A DNA stretch of 64,000 bases from Streptomyces sp. HUAS ZL42. GTDB taxonomy: Bacteria; Actinomycetota; Actinomycetes; Streptomycetales; Streptomycetaceae. Of this stretch, positions 58,730-64,000 are shown piece by piece. The notes under the pieces were generated by a model. The model had not been told where the DNA came from and did no database searches. It was given only the letters and a program-made list of their open reading frames with translations. The position numbers and the translations under genes were made by a program. Where the stretch lies: contig NZ_CP160403.1 of the NCBI RefSeq assembly GCF_040782645.1, positions 1,426,001-1,490,000 on the forward strand. The letters run 5' to 3'. Within the stretch, counting starts at the first letter, position 1; each line of letters starts with the position of its first letter.

Positions 58730-59089
58730 GTGTTCCACACCGAATCGACAGAACCGCAGCCGATATCCGACCATCCCGCATTTCACGATCTGCGGCGTGC
58801 CCAACGGCACTTCGGCCCCTGGGCGACGGTTCTGTCGGTCGGCGGATTCCTGTCGTACGTGCTGTTGTCGAGATTCCTTCCAGCCGTGATGAACCAACCG
58901 CTGCTCGGCCGTCTCACCCTGGGACTCGCCCTCGGTCTCGCACAGTTCGCCGTCATGGCCGTGACCGCCTGGCGCTGCACCCGGCACATGCGCACCCGGG
59001 TCGACCCGCTCGCCCGCAGTCTCCGGTCCCATCTCCACCACCGCCGGCAGCCCGTCGCCCCCGGCACGAGGGAGCCGCGCACGTGGTGA
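58730..59089 (+). CDS. DUF485 family membrane protein
   Basis: 119 residues from GTG 58730. HPAFHDLRRAQRHFGPWATVL leads into two membrane helices (SVGGFLSYVLLSRFLPAVM and LTLGLALGLAQFAVMAVTAW), the normal DUF485 layout. In bacteria such proteins are encoded just before ActP-type acetate/solute symporters, as here, and are thought to assist them. The 266 bp before it hold no gene. The stop overlaps the start of the symporter gene. Confidence 0.85.
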   Translation: MFHTESTEPQPISDHPAFHDLRRAQRHFGPWATVLSVGGFLSYVLLSRFLPAVMNQPLLGRLTLGLALGLAQFAVMAVTAWRCTRHMRTRVDPLARSLRSHLHHRRQPVAPGTREPRTW

Positions 59090-60684
59090 CCACAGCCGCC
59101 GCCGTCGCCGACCGGTTCAGTCTGCAGCTGACCTTCGTGCCGTTCGTGTCGGTCGTCGTGGTCACCCTGTTCACGGCGCTGCTGACGGCCCCGCAGGGCG
59201 ACGAGATCAGCGAGTTCTATCTCGGCGACCGCGCCATGTCGCCGCTGCGCAACGGCCTCGCGATGTGCGGGGACCACCTGTCCGCCGCGACCCTGCTGGG
59301 CAGCACCGGACTCGTCGCACCGACCGGGTACGACGGACTGCTGTACCTGGGCGGCACCGTGGTCGCCTGGATGACGGTACTGCTGCTGATCGCCGAACCC
59401 CTGCACCGGGCGGGCCGGTTCACCCTGGGCGACACACTCGCGCTGCGCCTGCCCCGGAAGCAGCGGCCGGTCCGGCTCGCCCTGTCGGTGTGCACCCTCG
59501 CCATCACGACGCTCTATCTGGTGGCCCAACTCGTGGGCAGCGTGGCCCTGCTGACCCAGTTCACCGGCGAACCCGGCGCCACCACCCGGACCCTGTGCGT
59601 GGTCGTGATCGGCACGATCGTCATCGTCTACGCCTCGCTCGGCGGCATGCCCGGGGCCACGGTCATCCAGATCATCAAGGCCGTGATGCTGGTGTCGGGC
59701 GTGACCATTACCGCGGTGATGGTGCTCCACCACCACTGGAACGTCAACGCCCTGCTCGGCGCGGCCGCCGACCACAGCGGACACGGCACACGATTCCTGG
59801 AACCCGGTCTGCGCTACGGCGCCGGAACCGCCAGCAAGCTGGACTTCTTCAGCCTTGAACCGGCCATCGTCTTGGGACTCGCCGCACTCCCCCACGTACT
59901 GATGCGGCTGCTCGCGCCGCGCACCGGCGCCGTACTGCGCTCCTCCGTCGTCTGGGCCGTGGGCCTGGTCGGACTGGTCTGGCTGGCGGCGGGCATCCTC
60001 GGCCTCGGCGCCACCGCGGTCGTCGGCCGGGACACCATCGCGGGAACGGACCACAAGGGCGACACGGCCGTCCTGCTCCTCGCCCACGCCCTGGGCGGCG
60101 GTGTCCTCACCGCCCTCCTGTCCTGCCTGGCCTTCGTCACGCTGCTCGCCGTCGCGGCCGGCCTCACCCTCGCCGCGGCCTCGTCCCTCGCCCACGACCT
60201 GTACAGCGCGGTGATCCGCAGGGGCCGCGCGAGCCAGCGGGAGGAACTGACCGTCGCCCGCCCGGCCGCGGTCGTCATCGGCGTCCTGGGCATCCTGCTC
60301 GCGCTCCTCGCCTGGGGCACCGACACCGCGACGCTGGCGTTCCTCGCCTTCGCCATCGCGGCGTCGGCGATCCTGCCGACGATCGTGTACACGCTCTTCT
60401 GGCGGGGCTTCACGGGCCGGGGCGCGCTGATCGGCCTGTGGGGCGGGCTGCTGTGCTCGGTAGGCCTCGTCGTGTTCTCCCCGGTCGTCTCCTCCACCCC
60501 GACCTCGCTCTACCCGGCCTCGGACTTCGCCCGGTTCCCCCTCCAGAACCCCGGCATCGTCTCCATCCCGGCGGGCTTCCTGCTGGGCTGGCTCGGATCG
60601 GTGCCCGGCACCCGGCACGAGGACGCGACGTACGAGGACTTCGAGGTACGGATGCTCGTGGGCTCGGACCCCGCCCCGTCCTGA
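59086..60684 (+). CDS. Cation/acetate-type solute:sodium symporter (ActP-like)
   Basis: 532 residues from GTG 59086 (GTGA overlap; GTG 59083 also possible). About 13 hydrophobic helices are present with sodium:solute symporter text: EFYLGDRAMSPLRNGLAMCGDHLSAATLLGST is split over the first helices, YDGLLYLGGTVVAWMTVLLL follows, and GGMPGATVIQIIKAVMLVSG and LAAASSLAHDLYSAV mark the core and later helices. It imports a small carboxylate such as acetate with sodium. Substrate is by family only. Confidence 0.88.
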   Translation: MTTAAAVADRFSLQLTFVPFVSVVVVTLFTALLTAPQGDEISEFYLGDRAMSPLRNGLAMCGDHLSAATLLGSTGLVAPTGYDGLLYLGGTVVAWMTVLLLIAEPLHRAGRFTLGDTLALRLPRKQRPVRLALSVCTLAITTLYLVAQLVGSVALLTQFTGEPGATTRTLCVVVIGTIVIVYASLGGMPGATVIQIIKAVMLVSGVTITAVMVLHHHWNVNALLGAAADHSGHGTRFLEPGLRYGAGTASKLDFFSLEPAIVLGLAALPHVLMRLLAPRTGAVLRSSVVWAVGLVGLVWLAAGILGLGATAVVGRDTIAGTDHKGDTAVLLLAHALGGGVLTALLSCLAFVTLLAVAAGLTLAAASSLAHDLYSAVIRRGRASQREELTVARPAAVVIGVLGILLALLAWGTDTATLAFLAFAIAASAILPTIVYTLFWRGFTGRGALIGLWGGLLCSVGLVVFSPVVSSTPTSLYPASDFARFPLQNPGIVSIPAGFLLGWLGSVPGTRHEDATYEDFEVRMLVGSDPAPS

Positions 60685-60736
60685 CTATTCTGGTGAAGGG
60701 TGGTCCTGCTCGCGGCGAGCGAGAAGGGAGCCGTCG

Positions 60737-62407
60737 GTGACAGGGCGGACAGCCGAAGAGATGGCCACGGACACGCTACGGCAGGCACGGGACGCCGCGG
60801 CCGACGAGGCGTGGGCCGATGCCTACCGCCTGCTGAGCGGCCTGGACGCAGCCCGTCTGACCCCGGACGACCGTGCCGCCTTCGCCGACGCCGCCTGGTG
60901 GACGAGCCGCGTCGAGGAGTCGATCACCCAGCGGATGAAGGCCTACTCCGGGTACGCGGCGACGGGGGCTTCCCAGCGGGCGGGACTCATGGCCTGGCTG
61001 CTGTTCTACGAGCACCGGCTCGCGGGCCGCGCGGCCGTGGCCGCCGGCTGGCTGCGCCGGGCCCGGCGACATCTGCGCGGCGAGCCGGAGTGCGTCGAGC
61101 AGTGCTATCTCGCCTGGGTCGATGCGGAAGAGGCGCAGGAGCGCGGCGCGTTCGACGAGGCGATGGCCTCGGCGCGGCACATGGCCGCGATCGCACGGCG
61201 CTGCGGCAGCCCGGACCTGCACGCCATGAGCCTCCAGACACAGGGCGCCGTCCTGGTGGCCCGTGGCCGGGTCGCCGACGGACTCGATCTGCTCGACGAC
61301 GCGATGTGCTCGGCCGTCGCGGGGGAGCTCAGCGCCTTCTTCACCGGGTGGATCTACTGCCTGGGCCTGCAGCAGTGCATGGCCTGCGCCGACCTCGAGC
61401 GGGCCGCCGAATGGACCGACGCGGCCATGAGGTGGTGCGCCTCGATGCCGGCGGAGAACAACTTCCGCGGACTGTGCCGGGTGCACCGGGCGGAGGTGCT
61501 GGAACTGCGGGGCAGCTGGCCGCGGGCAGTGGACGAAGCCGTACGGACATGCGAGGAGCTGCTTCCGTACGAGCGGAGGATGGCCGCCGAGGCGGTCTAC
61601 CTGATCGGAGAGATCCAGCGGCGGCGCGGAGAGCTGACCGCGGCCGAGGAGTCGTACGACCGGACGTACGAGCTCGGCCGCGATCCGCAACCCGGCCTGG
61701 CCCTGCTGCGGCTGGCCCAGGGAAAGCCGGAGGCCTCGGCCGCGGCACTGCGACGAGCCCTCGCAGGTGACGGCGGAGGCCGTCTGAGGCGGTGCGGGCT
61801 ACTTGCGGCCCAGGTCGAGGTCTCCCTCGCGCTCGGCCGACTCGACGAGGCACGCACGGCGGCCGGCGAGCTGGAGGCCATGGCCCTGGACTGGCAGCGG
61901 CGGCGCGGCTCGACGGCGACCGCGCTGCACGCGAGCGCGGCGTCGGCGGGCGGCGCGGTGGCGTTCGCGGAACGCGACCTCGACGGTGCCCTGCACCTGC
62001 TGCACCGCGCGCTGGCGCTCTGGCTGGAGTTGGCGGTGCCGTACGAGGCGGCCCAGGTGCGCATGACGCTGGCGGCCGCCGACCGCGACGCGGGCGACGC
62101 AGAGGGAGCTCGGATGGAGCTGCGGGCGGCATGGCAGGCCTTCGAGCAGCTGGGCGCCGCACCCGACGCACGCCGGGCCGCCGCCCTGCTCGCCGATGCG
62201 CGCCGCCCGCAGCCGGGCGGACTCACGGAGCGGGAGATCCAGGTGCTGCGACTGGTCGCGGCGGGCCGGACGAACCGGACCATTGCCGAGGAACTGGTGA
62301 TCAGCGAGCACACCGTCGCCCGGCACCTCAACAACATCTTCGCCAAGCTCGACGTGTCCTCGCGGGCCGCGGCCACGGCGTACGCCTGCACCCACGGTCT
62401 GGCGTGA
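60737..62407 (+). CDS. LuxR family transcriptional regulator with TPR-like N-terminal region
   Basis: 556 residues from GTG 60737. Most of the protein is helical repeats (for example WLRRARRHLRGEPECVEQCY, GFDEAMASARHMAAIAR-like and LGRLDEARTAAGELEAMALD), and the C-terminal 65 residues are the LuxR HTH (LTEREIQVLRLVAAGRTNRT, IAEELVISEHTVARHLNNIF). No Walker motifs, so it is not a LAL regulator. It lies upstream of the FAD oxidoreductase gene on the same strand, with a 133-bp gap, and may control it. Confidence 0.87.
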   Translation: MTGRTAEEMATDTLRQARDAAADEAWADAYRLLSGLDAARLTPDDRAAFADAAWWTSRVEESITQRMKAYSGYAATGASQRAGLMAWLLFYEHRLAGRAAVAAGWLRRARRHLRGEPECVEQCYLAWVDAEEAQERGAFDEAMASARHMAAIARRCGSPDLHAMSLQTQGAVLVARGRVADGLDLLDDAMCSAVAGELSAFFTGWIYCLGLQQCMACADLERAAEWTDAAMRWCASMPAENNFRGLCRVHRAEVLELRGSWPRAVDEAVRTCEELLPYERRMAAEAVYLIGEIQRRRGELTAAEESYDRTYELGRDPQPGLALLRLAQGKPEASAAALRRALAGDGGGRLRRCGLLAAQVEVSLALGRLDEARTAAGELEAMALDWQRRRGSTATALHASAASAGGAVAFAERDLDGALHLLHRALALWLELAVPYEAAQVRMTLAAADRDAGDAEGARMELRAAWQAFEQLGAAPDARRAAALLADARRPQPGGLTEREIQVLRLVAAGRTNRTIAEELVISEHTVARHLNNIFAKLDVSSRAAATAYACTHGLA

Positions 62408-62540
62408 GTCGCATGGGCCGTTCTGCCCATGGCCGCCCCGCCGGACATGGGCGGTTCCGGCGATGAGCACGCCCCGGGTCCCCGCGTAGACCTGGGGTGT
62501 ACCCCTTCCCCGACTCTGGAGTGGAAAGCAGGTGGCGGCC

Positions 62541-63926
62541 ATGACCACCTACCCCCCGACCCTCGACCACCGATTGCTGGAGCGGCTGCGCGGAGCCGTG
62601 CGCGGCAACATCGTGCAGCCCGGCGACCCGGACTACGACGAGGCACGCAAGGTCTACAACGCCATGCACGACAAACGGCCCGCGATCGTGGTCGGGGCCG
62701 TCGACGCCGGCGACGTCATGGCCACGGTGGACTTCGCCCGTGACCAGGGCCTCCAGCTCGCCGTGCGCGGCGGCAGCCACAGCGTTCCCGGCTACGGGAC
62801 CTGCGACGGCGGCGTCGTCCTCGACCTCGGACGGATGCGCGGCATCCGCGTCGATCCGGACGCCCGCAGGGCCTCGGTCGAGGGCGGCTGCACCTGGGCG
62901 GACGTCAACCACGCCACGCACGCTTTCGGTCTGGCCGTGACCGGCGGGATCGTGTCCACCACCGGGGTGGGTGGCCTGACGACGGGTGGCGGCATGGGCT
63001 ATCTGGCCCGGCGCTGCGGTCTGGCCTGCGACAACCTGGTCTCCGTGGATGTGGTGACGGCGGACGGGCACTTCGTGACCTGCACCGACGAGCAGAACAG
63101 CGACCTCATGTGGGCCGTGCGCGGTGGCGGCGGGAACTTCGGAGTCGTCACATCCTTCACGTATCGGCTGCACCCCGTCGCCGGCATTCTGGGCGGGCCG
63201 ACGTTCTATCCACTGGCCGGCGACGTGATCCGCCGGTACCGGGAGCTGATCGCCGAGTCCGGCGAGAACCTCGGCGCCGTGCTCGTCGTCGGGCTCGGAC
63301 CGCCGGTGCCGTTCCTGCCCGAACGATGGCACGGCCGACCGCTGTGTGGCGTGGTCGCCTGCTGGACCGGACCGGAGGACGAGGACGACGGCATCCGTGA
63401 GCGCCTCGCCGCCCTCGGACCCGTTGCGGGCCGACACGTGGAGCGCATGCCCTACCCGGTGATCAACACCCTCTTCGACGACCTCGTGCCCGCCGGCCTC
63501 TTCCACTACTGGAAGGGTTCCTTCACCCAGGGCCTGCCCGACGGCGCCATCGACGCGTTCGTCGAGTACGGCGACTCGACCCCCTCCATCCAGAGCGTGA
63601 CGGTCGTCTTCCCCGTCGACGGCGCCTGCCACCGGGTCGGTCCCGGGGACACCGCCTTCTCCTACCGGGACGCCGACTACTCGATCGCGCTCAGCCCGAC
63701 CCTCACCACCCGGGAGGACTGCGAGGCCCAGAAGGACTGGGTCCGCGCCTTCCACGGAGCGCTCGAACCGCACTCGATGCAGGGCGGCTACGTCAACTTC
63801 ATGGACGCCGACGACCAGGACCGCGTGCAGGTCAACTACCGCGACAACCACACCCGTCTGACGGCTCTGAAGCGGCGCTACGATCCCGGCAACCTGTTCC
63901 GCCTCAACCACAACATCGCACCATGA
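62541..63926 (+). CDS. BBE-type FAD-dependent oxidoreductase
   Basis: 461 residues from ATG 62541 (AGGTGG five bases upstream; GTG 62532 possible). The PP-loop motif has His80 in RGGSHSVPGYG, the site of 8-alpha-histidyl FAD attachment. VEGGCTWADVNHATHAFGLA, GGLTTGGGMGYLARRCG and MWAVRGGGGNFGVVT complete the FAD domain, and the C-terminal BBE domain ends in YDPGNLFRLNHNIAP. The second cysteinyl attachment residue of berberine bridge enzyme is replaced by Thr in VSTTGVGG, so single covalent linkage is expected. It oxidises an alcohol, sugar or secondary metabolite; substrate not visible. Confidence 0.88.
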   Translation: MTTYPPTLDHRLLERLRGAVRGNIVQPGDPDYDEARKVYNAMHDKRPAIVVGAVDAGDVMATVDFARDQGLQLAVRGGSHSVPGYGTCDGGVVLDLGRMRGIRVDPDARRASVEGGCTWADVNHATHAFGLAVTGGIVSTTGVGGLTTGGGMGYLARRCGLACDNLVSVDVVTADGHFVTCTDEQNSDLMWAVRGGGGNFGVVTSFTYRLHPVAGILGGPTFYPLAGDVIRRYRELIAESGENLGAVLVVGLGPPVPFLPERWHGRPLCGVVACWTGPEDEDDGIRERLAALGPVAGRHVERMPYPVINTLFDDLVPAGLFHYWKGSFTQGLPDGAIDAFVEYGDSTPSIQSVTVVFPVDGACHRVGPGDTAFSYRDADYSIALSPTLTTREDCEAQKDWVRAFHGALEPHSMQGGYVNFMDADDQDRVQVNYRDNHTRLTALKRRYDPGNLFRLNHNIAP

Positions 63927-64000
63927 GGAATCCTGCGGGCCTCCCGTTGTTGAACCGTGCATGAACTCCGTGATCGCCTCGACCCGCTTCTCCGTTCTCG

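Noticed and set aside
58783..60618. A 611-codon minus-strand frame
   Set aside because: Antisense to the DUF485 and symporter genes, with Gly/Asp/Gln-rich text and no motif.
62328..63962. A 544-codon minus-strand frame
   Set aside because: Antisense to the BBE-type oxidoreductase. It also spans the promoter gap, which a real gene would not be expected to do here.
63927..64000. Start of a further gene at the right edge
   Set aside because: The 74 bases after the last stop are too few to show a start or frame with support.

Overview
The window is typical of a Streptomyces chromosome: very high G+C with strong third-position bias, many GTG starts, 4-bp ATGA/GTGA gene overlaps, an ergothioneine operon, LuxR/LAL regulators, a TTA (bldA-type) codon and a lanthipeptide cluster. 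The species cannot be fixed from sequence alone.

Region 1 (1-24741) is an exopolysaccharide cluster. The left plus-strand operon (3-9708) encodes a truncated unknown protein, a WecG/TagA glycosyltransferase, a UDP-sugar 6-dehydrogenase, a WecB-type 2-epimerase, a Wzz-like protein, a Wzx-like flippase, a beta-helix lipoprotein, a GT2 enzyme and two methyltransferase-like proteins. The middle has two GT2 genes, a Wzz-Wzy fusion, a third Wzz-like protein and a 1198-residue secreted multidomain protein. The right minus-strand operon (18280-24741) carries a phosphoglycosyltransferase, an oxidoreductase, an SDR epimerase, two PLP aminotransferases and a PglD-like acetyltransferase. Together they should make acetamido-sugar nucleotides, build a lipid-linked repeat, flip it and polymerise it. 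A separate plus-strand operon follows (25027-28242: GT2, MFS transporter, secreted beta-propeller-like protein).

Region 2 (about 28264-42350) looks like a 14-kb island. It is bounded by 43-bp direct repeats (41/43 identical) that reproduce the last 13 codons and stop of a GH43/AbfB gene, intact at the right end. Inside are a giant LAL/LuxR regulator, an IS256-type transposase scrap, a lanthipeptide locus and, at the right end, a DUF2637 gene broken against an IS982-type scrap. The lanthipeptide locus runs on the minus strand: one classical-looking precursor, a class IV LanL synthetase, an S9 prolyl-oligopeptidase-like protease, three Cys-rich precursors in tandem, a strong hairpin and two ABC transporters. 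The four precursor genes are short and easily missed; their two unrelated core types behind one synthetase are the most novel element here.

Region 3 (42308-64000) is more ordinary: Tat-exported GH43 arabinofuranosidase-like enzyme, amidase, NfeD-like protein plus flotillin, a large HTH-NTPase-TPR protein beside a tiny membrane protein, a solitary MazF/PemK-like protein and a TIGR02452 macrodomain-like protein (a possible small defence or stress neighbourhood), egtABCD for ergothioneine, dodecin, a HAD phosphatase, a DUF485 plus ActP-like symporter pair, a LuxR regulator and a BBE-type FAD oxidoreductase. No rRNA, tRNA or CRISPR array was seen.
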